IMG/VR virus record: IMGVR_UViG_3300029787_000011 | Span: 22,744 to 82,589 of that record | Length of the DNA stretch: 59,846 nucleotides | Reading direction: 5' to 3' (one strand) | From: a virus | Shown here: positions 28,536 to 43,500 of the stretch, piece by piece | How the letters are laid out: every line of letters starts with the position of its first letter | Position numbering within the stretch: position 1 is the stretch's first letter | Program-made: the position numbers and the translations under genes | The notes under the pieces: generated by a model | The model's database searches: none | Told to the model about the DNA's origin: nothing | The model's input: only the letters and a program-made list of their open reading frames with translations

Positions 28536-31500
28536 TGATTATCTCAGGGTCAACTACTTCTTCACCATATTGACTTAAATCTGGTGCAGTCCAGTCATCT
28601 GGAACAGAAGTTTCTACTGCGATGTCAGGATTTACATAACCAGTACCTGTATTACTTAGGGTGACTCCACCAACACCAACCAGTGCTCTAATATTACCTT
28701 CAAAACCAGATATAGAGTCAACTCTTACAGTAGGTCTTGTAGTATATCCAGAACCACCACCAGTAACTTGTACCTGTTTAATGAATCCAGTTGTCAACGC
28801 AGCAGTAGCAATTGCGTCTTGACCAAATACAGATCCGAGATAATCAAATGTAATTAATGAGTTAGAAGATTCAATAACAGCAACTGTTCTATCCTCAGTC
28901 TCACCCTGTATTCTAATATCATCACCAGGTTCTACAGGAGGTACAACCTCAGCAGCGTCTACGTCCGCTTCAGAACCAACGTATGAGAATGCAACGAATG
29001 TAGATCCTACACGAGGTATTTCTGAGAAGATAATTCTAGAACCAACAATCTCAAAACCAATACCAGGTTCCTGTATAACACCGTTCAATGAACAGATGAT
29101 ATTGTTCTCTGGTCTAATTGATGATGATTGTACACCATCAGTCAATGTCAATGAGTAAAATACCTCATTACGTTTTAAGTTAAATGATTGTCTTAATGAA
29201 TCAAACTCGAATGATATATCATCTAACTGTCTAAGTTTACCAACATAGAATCCTGTGAATGATGCTCCAAGATCAGGTGCTTCAGTAAACTGAATCTGAT
29301 TAGAGAATGCTGTATAGGCATTAGTTGCACCTGGTGGTTGTAGAATACCATTGATGAATATCAATAGATGTCCTGCAGGATCTGGTAGATAACTTGTACC
29401 ATTATTCTGAGATAGATTAAAGGTTGTTTGTACACCATCAAATCCTTTGAATGATCTCTTAACTCTTGCTTTAAGATCACCTTTAGTAGAAACTGCTGCC
29501 TTATAATTATCAATACTCTTGACAGCATCATTAACATCAAATACTCCTGCAACATCACTTAGATATACTCTCTTAAGAGTACCAACTGTCTTGATATCTT
29601 GAACAGTTGCAGATGCAGCACCTGCAGTTGTCACCTTAGTTGTTATAGTTGCATAACCTTGTGGGAAACTTCCTACTCCATAATCACCAACTTGATCACC
29701 ATTTGTTATTGTTCCTTGGAACTCTTGTGCGTAGATAAAGTTGTTTCCAACATCTACACCAGTAATTATTGCATAAGTATTCAAATCTTGAACACCATTA
29801 GAAATCTTATAAAGTCTATTTCCAACTTGGAATGTAGCAAGACTGGATATGATACTAATACCAAGTTTAATATATCCAGTAGATGCGATCTTAGCACCAA
29901 CTTTAAGTTCTAATCCATCATATTTAATAACATCAAGATACTGTCTAGAACTTTCAGGATAAACAACAGAGTTGAGTTCAAATGATCCTAGTAGTGATGC
30001 AGTATCAACAGTCAATGTACCACCAGTATTGTCTGTCACTGCAGCTTCGTTCTTCAAGAATGCTGATGCAGGTTGTGCACTATTTCCAGATGTATAACCT
30101 TTGAATGGAATATTATCACTGAAATCACCTAATAAATCAATGATATGAATACGACTCTCTATTGCACTAATTTGTGCAGTTGTGGAGTTAGATGAACCAA
30201 CAACATTATCAGTAATTGCCCATGGTCCTGCAGTCACCTTAACGTCAAGATACTTGTAGTTTGCATCTTCATAGAATCCATAAACAACACCAGTAATAGA
30301 AGCATTACCTTGTTTCTGTACGGTCTCATTCATAGTATAAGGACCGTCTGTTATATCACCATCAATTCTAAATCTTTGATATACCTGAACAACTTTACCT
30401 GAGTTTTCTGCAATAGATTCAAGTTCACCATAAACATTACTTGATATACCATATGCATAATCAGCATTATTCAATCCACCTGAAAGACCAACTGGAATAG
30501 TTCTAGTTCCATATAACTTAGTAGGAACAGTAATACCATTCTGAGATGTAATCTGTGTATAGTAAGTTCCTGTCTTGATCTGATTCCTAATAATATCAAG
30601 ATTGGATCTTATAACTCTACCCATTGATTTAGTAGTATAGTTTGCAGCTTCAGTTGAGTCATAGAACTTATAGAATCCTGCATTAGGTGAAGGTTCTGTA
30701 AGTGTATTATCAAGTGCCTGTTGCATGTATGTCTGAAGTGTATTAATAGCATACTGCTTGATATTATATTCATTATCAGAGTAGAATACTGTGCCGTCAC
30801 CAGACTGATAAGGATCAAGTGCACTCTTAGTAAGTTTAACACCCCAAACGTAAATACCATCTGTACCATTACCTGCATAGTTTTGAGAACCAGCTGCATT
30901 ATTAATGATAATTTTATTAGATAGTGTTGAGAAACCAAAGGAGAATGTGGTTGTAATAAATGCTCTATACCAACCATTACCTAAAGGAACTACTCCTGCA
31001 GCATCATTACTCATACCACCTTGAGGTGTAAAGATAGAACCTATAGTTCCTGCAGTTAAGTTAAGATCAAAGAAGATTCTTTGTACAGCAGATGTTCCTT
31101 CGTCAAGTGCCATCTGGAAACGAATTGATGTATATCCTGCTGCCTTAACAAATGCTGAGAATGTAAATGTCTGACTTGCAGTTGCTGAAGTAGAACCAGT
31201 ATCAAATGTCTCATTAGTAGCGTCAAATTTAACTACACCAGAGTCAAATGTCTCAAATGCATTTAAGGAGAAGTTCCTGTTAAGTGTATGAAGTGCAGTA
31301 TTAGTACTTGGTACAATTTTCTCAGAAGTAATTGTAAGATCAGGAGCAGCAATTGAGTTGTTAGTAATTGTTGCTTCAGTAGCAGTCCAATCTGTTGCAA
31401 TTGCTTCAGGATTTGTAAATTCGTTAACACCTGCAATCTGACCAGTAATATTAGATGTTAAAGTTCTAGCATGTGCTATGGTTTGTACGTTTGTTGGTTT

Positions 31501-34500
31501 GTTGTACCAGTCATATCCAGAACCAACTGTATTAACTACACCTACTGTTTTAGATGTTCTACCAACAATAGTATTACCATTTGCCCATTGTGTTCCCACA
31601 AATGGAGCAACAACTAAGAATGTTGTATCTTCATTCCATTCTAATACTTTTGCATATGCACCATTACTTGAATGAACTACCTCACCAACTGTATAGTTTC
31701 CAATATTACTTGTAAGTGTAATCTCATATGCAGTTGTTTTATCTGTAAGATCAGTTGCAATAATATCGTGTACCATATCATTAGTGATATTGGTTAAGAA
31801 TGTATCATATATCCATTGACCAGTACCAAACTGTGAGTTGACCTGATTAGTAATTTCTTCTTTATAATAATTGTAGTTGTAAAGAAGATGTTTTGCTGCA
31901 CTTCTACCTGCAAACTTAGCAGGTCCTAATAGGTTAACTGCAATCTTAATTAACTCTCTAAATCGAGTAATTACAGTAGAAATAGTAGTTGGTGATTCTG
32001 AATCTCTAACTGCAGTTTCATCAGTCTTCGTTGCAGAATATCCAGTTGGTAGAGTAAATCCACTATTGAAATCATAAAGTAAATTATTAATCGCATGCTC
32101 ACCAATAACCCCGATCTGTTCTATAGCAAAGATGAATGAAGGTAATTCCTCTTCTATTGTTTGTATTTGTAAGCCAGCAGTTAGATATACTTCCAGAGCA
32201 GCTACAGTGCTATTTTGACCACCAGTTTGTAAATCAGATATTATACCGTCAAGAAGATCTTTAAGATTATTTTGAACTATTATTTCAGTTCTACCAGTAC
32301 CAGGATAACTGTATGCGTTGTAAGATATGCCATTAAGTGTATAGTTAAATTCTGATGATGTTAGACCAGTTGCCTCTTCTACAATGTACTGTCTGTTAAA
32401 GTATAATCTATCTCCACCGATGTTGAAATCATTATTAGTAGGAGCAATCATATCATTGATTGTTGTCACTAATGTGTCAACTTCAGTTTTAACTCCATCA
32501 AAGTAATTTGCAACTCCTGCACCAGTAATATCCCAATCACCTGTAATAATATCATCAGTATTTGTATAAGTTAAATCACCAGTAATTGCTTCTTTAATAT
32601 AAACTGCAAGACGATCATGAGCATAAATTGATTGATGAATCTGTAAACGAATACGTCTTACTTCATTACTATTTCCGAGATAGAAGTTAGTTGCTTCTAC
32701 AGTTTTTGCATTACCACCATTTTCAATATCATTAGCAATTGCCTCTACAAGTAGTGTTAGGTCAGTCTTTTTCGCTAATGTTCCATCAGTAGATGTACCA
32801 TTAGCATTTCCTGGTAGTTCTTGTGCCAGTTTAGGATATCTTGTAAGCATATCAGCAGATGCCTTGTCAACAATAACACTAGCATTTGCACGAATTAAAT
32901 ATGCAGCATCTCTAAATCTATACTGCCCATCTACATCAATTTGATTTGTGTATATAAGATCATTTGCACTGTCATGATATGACACTGGGAATGGTACTTC
33001 CTTAAATCCATTAACTCTACCACCAACAAACTCAGCAGCAGGAGATACAGAAGTCACTCCAGCTAGATGATCTGTGGGAGATGCTAATATAGCATTGTTT
33101 AATGTATCTGTTAATATTGTGACTAAGTTATTTTGAGTAGTAATAACATCAGAACAATCTGATAATGAATAGAATACTTTAGTGACAGCATTTGTTGCAG
33201 ATGCAGTCCATGTATGAGTATACTGATCTTCAAGAGCAGACTTACCTACATTAATAGTAAATGTATTTGTATCGTGTGCTGTTAGTGGTAATACCTGAGC
33301 AGATGCAGGGTCAGTGGATCTTGGGTAGGTATGAGTTGTAGCATTACTATCTTTAGTACATGTGAATGTTAAAGAATTGTCTGAGATAATTACAGAGTCT
33401 CCTGCAACATCGATACCATTGCTTGTAGCAGATACGAACGTATGTGTGTAATTACCACCTGTAGATACCCCATTAGCAAGTCCAGATGCAAACTTATGTG
33501 TATAATTACCGCCTGTCTGAAGAAGTGCTCTTGTGATTCCATTACTTGTTGCAGATACAAATGTGTGTGCGTAGTTTCCACCAGTAGTTATAGAATCAGC
33601 AGTAGCAGAAACAAATATATGATTAGAAGTATTTGTTGAAGGTGTGCTTGCTAATGTCTGAACTGTGATTGTGTCATCAGTGACATCAGTAATTGTGACC
33701 GCAGTATTATAGTTAGGATCAGTAGTACGAGGATATGCATGATCTGTAGCATAGTTATCCTGAGCACATCTTAATACTATTGAATTTGTAGCAATCTTAA
33801 TTGCAGTTCCCTTTCTTAGATTATGACGACCTATTGTAAGTGTCATGAATCCTGTTGTAGGATTATAATCAACATGTGTAGGAGTAAATTTCCTTAGAGG
33901 TGATTTACCAACATTAATGCTTAGTTTATTATAGTCTACATTGAATACATTTAACCATTTACCAGTAATAGGATCAGTAGAACGAGGATATGCTTTGTTA
34001 GAACTATTACCATCCATTGTGCAACTAAATGTGACTGCACCTGCTGCTAATTGAATCTTTTCATGTTCTTTAATCTGATGTCCATACTGAACAGCGTTAG
34101 TTGCTGCAGACACAAATGTATGTGCAGAAGTATCTGAAATTGCTGTACCATCACCATTTACATTGACTGTAATTGTAGTTGCAGTTTCATTAGTGATTGT
34201 TAGATCATAATTGTATGGATAATCATTGCTGCTTGCTCTTGGATATGTCTTCTGAGCAACGTTGCTGTCTAATGCACATGTGAATGTTAAAGAATTAGGT
34301 GCGATTCTAACTGTATCACCAACACTCAAAGTATGAGATCCAATGGTCAATACCATATCACCTGTAGTAGGATTATATGTTGCATTGGTTGGAGTAAAGT
34401 TAGTAGTTGCAAATGTCAATTCCATGACACCAGTTGCTGCATCATAAGTTGCACCAGAAGGTGTGTACTGATGACCTGCAAATCCAGTCACAACGTGAGT

Positions 34501-37500
34501 AGTTGTGTTGGAAGGTGTATAACCATCAAGAGTATTAATTGTGATAGTTGAACCTGTGACAGCATCAATAGGAACTGCCTGAGCAACTAAAGGATCACCC
34601 TCTATAATTCCACCCTTAATAGCAGATACGAATGTATGAATTGTTGTATTTGTAGAAGGAATCTTATCAAGAACAACAACAGTGAATGTAGTTGTAGTTG
34701 GAACAGACGCTACAAATAACCATCTATTACTTGGATAGTCTGTAGATCTTGGATATGGATGATTAGTTGCATTACTATCTTCAGCACATGTAAATGTTAG
34801 AGATCCATCTTGGAACATTATTGGTGTGCCAGTTCTTAATCCATGTACAGCAGCAGTTGTGACTGTCATTACACCAGTTACAGGATTGTAAGTTGTTCCA
34901 GTTGTAGCAGTATGTCTATCTTGCTCTGATCTTGGATATAGATGAACTGTAGCATCACTATCCTGATCACAGGTCATCTTGATAGAATTAGGTGCTAACT
35001 TAATAGTTGAGTTTGCTTTACTTACACCACCAGATGTTGCACTTACAAATGTATGAGCAGTGACGTTAGTGGAAGGAATGCTATCTAAAACCTGTACATC
35101 AAATGTGTTTGTTGTGACGTTAGAAATAGGAATCCACTTATTACTTACAGCATCAGTAGATCTTGGATAATCATGGTTTGTAGCATTGTTATCTTGTGCA
35201 CAAGTAAATCTTAATGAGTTATCTGCAATCTTAACTTTCTCACCATTAGAGAAGTTATGACCTGCAATAGTCAATGTCATGATACCTGTTGAAGGTACAT
35301 ATGATGCATCTGTGACTGTATGAGTTGTTGGAGCAGGAAGACTATGACTTCCAATGTTTATCTCAAGTGCACCTGTGGTAGCGTTGTATGTTCCTGATTG
35401 AGGTTGATAATTAACTGTTGGTGATTTACCAATATTAACTGTGATTGTATTATCTCTCTTAGTAAGACCGTTCTCAAGAGCAGAAACAAATGTATGAACA
35501 TACTGATCAGCAACAGCACCAATACCAACATTGACTGTAAATGTATTATCTGTCTTAGCAGTAATTCTTAACCATCTCTGTGCATATGGATCTGTAGCAC
35601 GAGGATATGAATGAGTTGTCTTATTACCATCTTTAATACAACTAAATGTTAGAGAATTTAATTCAATTCTAACTTCATCAGTTAGTGTAAGTCCATGTGC
35701 ATTACTGGTAATGACCATTTCACCTGTTGTCTGGTTATATGATGCATTTGATGCAGTAAATGAAGTACCGTTAGTCCAGATTGGTAGTGATGTATTATAA
35801 CCAGGATCGTCAGTTCTTGGATAAGAGTGTATAGTTCTGAAGTTATCTTGTGAGCACTTGAATGATACTGCATCTTTGGAAAGTCTGAGTGTTTCTCCAG
35901 AACGAACCATTGAGTTAGGTAGTGCATACTTGAATACGTGAGTTGTAGTATTACTTGAAGTACCTATGTTTACAGTAAATGTATTTGTAGTGACGTTGCT
36001 TATTGCAATCCACTTATTATAGAATGGATCAGTAATTCTTGGATAAGCATGATCAGTTGCATTACTATCTTGAGCACATGTAAAGACAAGTGAATTTACA
36101 CCAAACATTACTCTATCACCAACATAGAATCCATGATTAGCAATAGTGACTGTTAGAACACCTGATGATGGATTATAAGAAGTTCCAGATTCAGGAGTAT
36201 ACTTCCAACCAGTTCTTAAATCATTGTCTCCAATGTCCATTGTTAAGAATCCAGTTTCACCATCATAAGTACCATCTGTTACTGTGTAATTTACAGTAGG
36301 AGATTTACCAACATTAATACTAAAGTTGTTTGCATCAATTCTTGTGACTTCCATCCAACCCTGTCCAGCTGGATCATCAGGACGAGGATAGGATTGTGAT
36401 ACTGTATTACCATCAGATGTACATGTCATGGTAATAGAGTTTGGTTTCAATTTAATTTGATCACCAGTTTGGAGGTCATGACTATTAGATGTAATTGTTA
36501 AAACACCAGTTGTAGCAGTGTATCCTGCATTTGATGCAGTTATTTCACGAGGTGAAAGTAATCCATGACTATTACTGGTAAGAACCATGTCACCAGTAGC
36601 AGCATTGTAGGTTGCACCTGTAGGAGTAAAGTTTACAGCAGATGGATAATCAGAATCTTTTAGAGTTCCATCATATACCTGTGTAAATGAATGACTTGTA
36701 TCTTGAATATCCCAAGGAACATTATTAATAATAAATTTAGATATCTTCTCTACAATTTCAGTTGCAAATACTTCCTGTGGAACATCACCATCAATAGTTC
36801 CTGTTGCTACTGATATTGGATTTGTTGTTCTATCAATGTAAGATGCTGATGTAGTCCAGATATGACTATTACTACCATTACGAAGATCGTCTGCTAATGC
36901 TTGTATAAGAACTTCGAGTCTTGCTAAAGCAACATTATCTCCACCTTTAACAGTATGAGCAGGGAATACCTGTTTCATAATGTATAGTGCTTCTGCTTTT
37001 ATAAGTTCTTTGTTTAGTAATATATCATCAGCAGCGTTTAAGTATCTGTGTGTTCTACCAACGAATCCAGCTGGTGCACCAGTTGTACGAGATGTTGCTA
37101 GTATTGAATCATTGTTAAACTCATCTCCAACAGCAGGAGCAACATAACCAGACCAATCTTCAGTATATGTTTGACCGTTAGTACCATCAAAATGAATTAA
37201 TAACTTAGCATTTATATCACCTTGGTGTATTCCTTGTGCAACAGTGAATGGTCCTGTATAACGGTTAGTATTAGATGCTCTAAATTCATCAATATATCCT
37301 GTAAGTCCATTAGCACCGTTATAATCCATACCAAGTCTAATTGGTTTAGCAGCAAAGTTGCTACTATCAGTTCCAGTACCAACCTCGGCACCGTTAAGAT
37401 ATATCTTAGTAGTTGTAGAAGATCTAACAATCGCTACATGATACCATGTAGCATTATTAAGAGTAGTAGCACCAGATGTGACAAGATCTGATCCATTTAC

Positions 37501-40500
37501 GTTATAACGAATCTGAGCTGCCTCTAGATATATTCTAACAGCAACTTCAGTTGCATTTTCTCTTTGATCAACTAAGGTTTTAGTTCCACTTATTGATGTA
37601 GCATTAACCCAGAAGTCTATAGTAAATGCATTACTACCCCAAGCAAATTCGCTAGAAGAAGCAACGTTTATATAGTCTCCTGTACCATCTACTAATAATG
37701 ATGATCCACCAAACTTAAATGCACCAGTAGATATCTGTGCATTACCTGTAAATGCAATCGCATGTACGTCTAGACCATTATATTGACATCTACCAATTTT
37801 ACCAAGATAAACTGTTTTTCTTGCTTGACTATAACCAACAACTTCTGCCTTAGTACCTTCACCTTCTGCTATAGAACCAATTCTAATATTTTGACCTGCT
37901 ACAAAGAATCCAGATCCTTTCTTATCTGTAAATGTTAACTTACGTATTTTAGCATCTTCTGCTGCATTAAAATCTCCACTAGAATTACCATACTCTAGTT
38001 TGTAATTTCTAATATCTTCTCCTTCTGTTAATGCACCAGTAGATTGATCATAAGAAATTATATAATTATTGATTTGTTCATTAGCAGGGAAGTTTTCATT
38101 GAATGGAGTATTGTTATCTGTATAATTAACAATATTAACTTGAGAGTTAGCAATGTTATCAAGAACAACGTTTGGATATGTTTGTGATGTAATTCTGTTG
38201 AATAGTAGACCAAAGAATGATGATCCTGGTGATATATTAACCTGTCCAATAAACTCGTTAGTTGTAGGATCTTGATATACACTTGATGCAGTAACCTGTG
38301 CCACAACACCTGATTGTGCAGCAATAATATAGTCATTAAGTTGGATATCAAATAGACCTGGTGTAGACTGATATGTACCTGCAGTTTTACTTAAAGTTAA
38401 ACTATTTGTGACAGATATATCAGTACCATATACAGGAACATCTTCTTGATGTGAAACCGCAGTCGTACCATTCTGTGCTCTGACTACAGTCAAAGTTGTA
38501 GAATCACTATTCTGTACAACAGCAGTGACTTGAACAATTTCAGATCCAAACTGATAGTTTTTAGTTAAAGTAAATGTTCCAGTTGGGACAACCGCATCAG
38601 CAGCAGTATTATCAGTTCTATATGCTACTACTTCTATAGAAGTTGTAGAAAGACCAACAGTATAACGAAGTTGTGCAAGAGGTGTCTCTTGTCCTGTCTG
38701 TAAGTTAACTTGTTCAACTTTTGCAGTATCACCATCAAAGTTAGTGACTTGCTCTCCAAATATGAATAGACCACCACTTTCTACACCACCAGTCACCGTA
38801 TAAGTTGTACCAGAGAATGCTGCTCCACCAGATAAAGTAGCAGTTATAATTTCATTTGCTTGGAAATTGCCTATAGAGACTGTTCCTGATATAGTAGTGC
38901 TATTAATTTGAGTAATTGTTAACTGAGCACCAGATGTTCCACCTGTAAAGACTGTACCTGCAGTTATATCTGCTGTAGCAGGGAAGTTTCCAGTAGTAAC
39001 GTTATTGATATTGATATCAACTGTTCTTGTGGCAATGTTAGCAGAGAATCCAGTAGCACTAACTGTACATAATTCACCACCGCCACCTGCAGTAGGTAAA
39101 ATGAATGTTCCTTGAGTTATAAAACCAGTAATAGTATTACCAGTTATCTTTGTGACCGTTAAACGAGCATTAGATGAAGTACCTACAACAACATTACCGA
39201 TACTAGGGAAAATACCACTAATATTACTGAATGTTAGATCAACTGTCTGTATAAGATTGATAGTGACATTTACATACTTGACACTCGCAGGAGGTTGTGG
39301 TGCTTCAACAAATACAATAGAATCCTGTTGAATTGAGAATGCAGTACCAGGTGTTTGTACAACACCATTAAGTACGATCATTAACTGATTTGCGTTAGCA
39401 ACAATATTAGTTTGATTAACTTGTAATGGGAACGCAGTTCTTTCACCATCAAATAGAGTTGATATATCATCAATTCTTTGTACAACAGATGTAAGAATGT
39501 TCTCAGAAGATGTTAATCGTTTCTGTCTAAACAATACCTCAGTATTATTGAATGCAGTATAAACAGGTTCTACAAGAGCAAAGTTTTGTATATTAGGAAC
39601 TATCGCTTCTTGTGCTAATTCAACAGATTTAGTTAGAGAGAAGAATGTTTCTTTGTTAGGAATAAATCCATACTCATTTAAGTTAAGTTCACCAAATACT
39701 TTAAATGATGCAGGGTGAACGTTCTTAATAAGAATCTCTTTCCACTCACTAATAGAAGTAGAAGACTTAACCGCATAAGAGAAGTCCTGATAGTAGTAAG
39801 AGTCTTGAATCTTCTGAATAATCTCGGAAGGTTTACCAACGTCATCAATAAACTGACCAGTAGTCTTAGTAATAGATCCAATCTCAAGAACACCACGAGC
39901 AATCTTAAGATCAGTAATAATACCAGAAGACTTAGATATAACACCAGTAAGTCTTTGATTTGATGCAAAGTCTCCAGTGTAATCAACAATCTTAAGTATT
40001 CTAGGTCCTACCTGCCAACCAGAGTTAGTAGAAACATATCCTTGTGCAGTTGCAGTAGCAAGTGAATCACCTTGGTATACAAGTTCTCCTTCTAAGAATG
40101 TTGATGTGATAACGTTTGCAGTAGCAGAACCACCGAATGATTCAGTTAATACTTGTTGACGACCTGTACCTGCGTTAGAGAATGATAAAGCATCACCAAG
40201 TGCAGCGTTAGAAGCAGTAATGGCAAGTTTTAATTGATCATCTTCTAGTGAGTTTGCAGTACCAGATATAGCATAATAAGTGGTAGATGCGTTTAATCTA
40301 CCTGTAGCACCAGATGATAGTGGGAAATCAGCACCATCTCCTGTATCAACAACATTCAATGTGACTGCAGAACCATTTGCAATACCGTGTGGGAAAGCAA
40401 ATTGTAGTAATCCTAAGTCAAGGTTTATAACATAGTTAAATGAAGATCTTAAATTAACTGTAGGAGTTGATGAATATCCTGCACCAGGATCTTTTACAAT

Positions 40501-43500
40501 AATAACATCTAATCTACCATTCTTAATTGTTGCCTCAGCAATAGCACCAGAACCTCCACCACCAGTAATAACAACTGCAGGTGCCTGTGAATATCCAGTA
40601 CCTGGATCTGTTATAGTAATACTATCAAGTATACTTGTAGAAGTAAGCTGTGCGTTTATTGGGAAAGATATTTCAGGGCGTAGCGTATAATCATGTGGAT
40701 AATCATAACCAAAGTTATTGTTCTTAAGTTTCTTAATCTTACCAACATTAGCACCTTTAGTAAATACAGATGCTCCTGTACCTGCAGATGGTATAACAAC
40801 TACTAATTCAGCACCTGATCCAGTCAAACCCGTTCCAAGAATACCTGGTATAGCATTAATATCAATAGATGCTGTAGTGTAATTTTTACCTGATGATGTG
40901 ACAACAACGTTGTTTATCTGACCTGGTATTGTTGCTCCTGCAGCGTCAGTTCCGTCTGCAACAGTAATAGAAACAAATCCACCTTCACCATCACCAGTTA
41001 TTGATACACCACTATATGTTCCAACTGCATATTCAGTACCTGGTGCATTAATTTGTACTCTTTCTATTTGTCTACTTGATGTAATACCACTAACTATAGG
41101 CAACTTAGTATAGAAACCGCCAGGATTAACAATACGAATATCACCAATAGAACCAACCGCTTTAGTGGAACTTGTCATGTAAGATGCTTGTGATATAGTT
41201 GCAGCACCTTCTGGTTCATTAACTAATGGGAATTTAAGTATATCTGCACCCTTAGTAATAGTAGCACCTGCAATAGAACTAATCTCAAATGTTCCGTTAT
41301 ATGGAGAATCTACAACATCAAGGTAGCTACCAGGTACCACTGGACTATCAGTGCCTGTTCTTGATGGATCGAAGTAGTATGATATATTTGTTACTATACT
41401 TCTATCAACTTTAAGTTTAACTGTAGGAGTTGGTTGTCCACCACCAGTTACACCTGGTGTACCTACTCTTTCTATAGAGTTGAATGAGTATTCAAGTTTG
41501 TATAGATTATCTTTTGCAAATGATAAGTTTCCACCTGTCATAGATGAATGACTTAGGTCAAACAAATACTGATGACCATAATACATCTTTAATGTAGGTG
41601 ATTTAATAAAGATACTTACAGCAGATGCTGATGTAGCAGGAGCAGTTAGAGCAGCTGTCTTTAACTTGTAAGTAAATTCAAGAGGACTTACAACAGTCTG
41701 TACAGCAAATGCACCATCATATTCATCATATGAAGTGGCACCAATAGTTTGTGTTGGGTTTCCATCAACATAAACCATATCACCTGTACTCAAGTAATGA
41801 CTTGTGTTAGTAATAACATACACTTCATCACTATTTGCTACAGCAGTTGCTTGAAGAATCTTAGTTAGATTGGCAACTAGAGTAATTTTAAGAACACCTG
41901 TTAATCCACTAATTGTTGCTTGGGAGTAATCACTATTCCATGTAATTGCACCAGAACCTATAGTGACTACAGATCCAACAATATATGCAGATGATCCTGC
42001 AACTTGATCAATTCTTACGGAGTAATCTGCATCAGCATATGGTTTAAATGTTGCAAATGAATCAAGATTACCAGTACAGGAGTTAATAGTAAACTTAGCA
42101 TCTCCATTACCACCACTAACTACTACTTCATCTCCAACTTTATACCCAGATCCTGCAGCTCCACCTGAATCAATTGAGATGGATTGTATAACACCACCAG
42201 ATGCAGTGTAGTCAACTAATAATCCAGATGCCTCTCCATTAGTTGTAGTTGTAGCAACACTATCCCCAGTATTAGGATAACCAGTACCTGCTGCACTTAG
42301 AGCAATTGTTGCAGGTATATCTGCTATCGTACCATCTAAATCAAAACCATCCAAGTTGATGATAAATGTGCCAGGTGTTTGATTATTAATTTCTGCAAAT
42401 GTATAATTTGTTATTTCATTAACATCAGCAGGGATTGCACCAGTAATACCATAACTAGACTGTTCATTAAATTGTGCAGTAGATAATTGACCAGTGTTTA
42501 GATCATTACTCCAAGCATTATTGTTAACTGCTAAGTAAATCTTGTTATTTGCATCATCCTTTCTAATAATATAACCACTATTAACAAACTGTCCAGAAGA
42601 ATTGTTTAATACTAACTTAGAACCAACAGTAAAATTAAATGATTGGTTGACAGTCAATTCTTGGACATTATCAATCTTAACTGTAGGTGTGACCTTGAAG
42701 TAGTATCTATCTTTAACAACCGCAGTGACTTGTAATTTTTGTGAACCTGGTGAAGGAACAGTAGCAGTTCTAGAACTCCAGATATCTTGAACATGAGTTA
42801 ATGTCTCAGTATCCTCAGTCATAGTTGTAGTGCTATCATCAAAGTCTAATGACTGATAACCTGCATCTCCAAGAGCATAACCATTTACATTGATTGTAAG
42901 AGGTGAACCAGTGACAGCTGTCACAGCAGTTCTTGTAAAGGTTATACCAGTAGTAGGTTTCTTACCTTGATTTCCTAATCTTACTGCATCAGCATTTCTA
43001 TCAGTCTTAAGACCAAATCCTGCATATTCAATATAATCATAACGACTCATTGCATCAGTAAACCATGCATCATCAACCCAGTTATATGCAAGACCATATG
43101 CACCTGCAGTAGGTAATGCAAGGATATCACTTGGTACAGTTGGTGTAATTGCTCTATTTCTTAGACGTAAATGATCTATATGATATTGACCCTGTTCATT
43201 AGATCTAAACTGACCTAGTGTACCATTTGCACCAGGTATATTACCAAAGTATAGATCTTTAGCACCTAACGAAGTGCCTGATATAGTTCCAGTAAGAACT
43301 TCTATTCCGTTAACATATGCTTTGAATGTATCACCACTCTTAGTTACTGCAATCGCTTGCCATGTATTATCGGCATATAAATTTGTTTGAGATGATGTTA
43401 GAGAACTACCTGCAGAGTTGATACTTGTGCTACTATTAGTAATAGTCATCGTCAAAGGACCACTCGGACCTGCAGAAGACTGATCATAGTATAAATGTAG

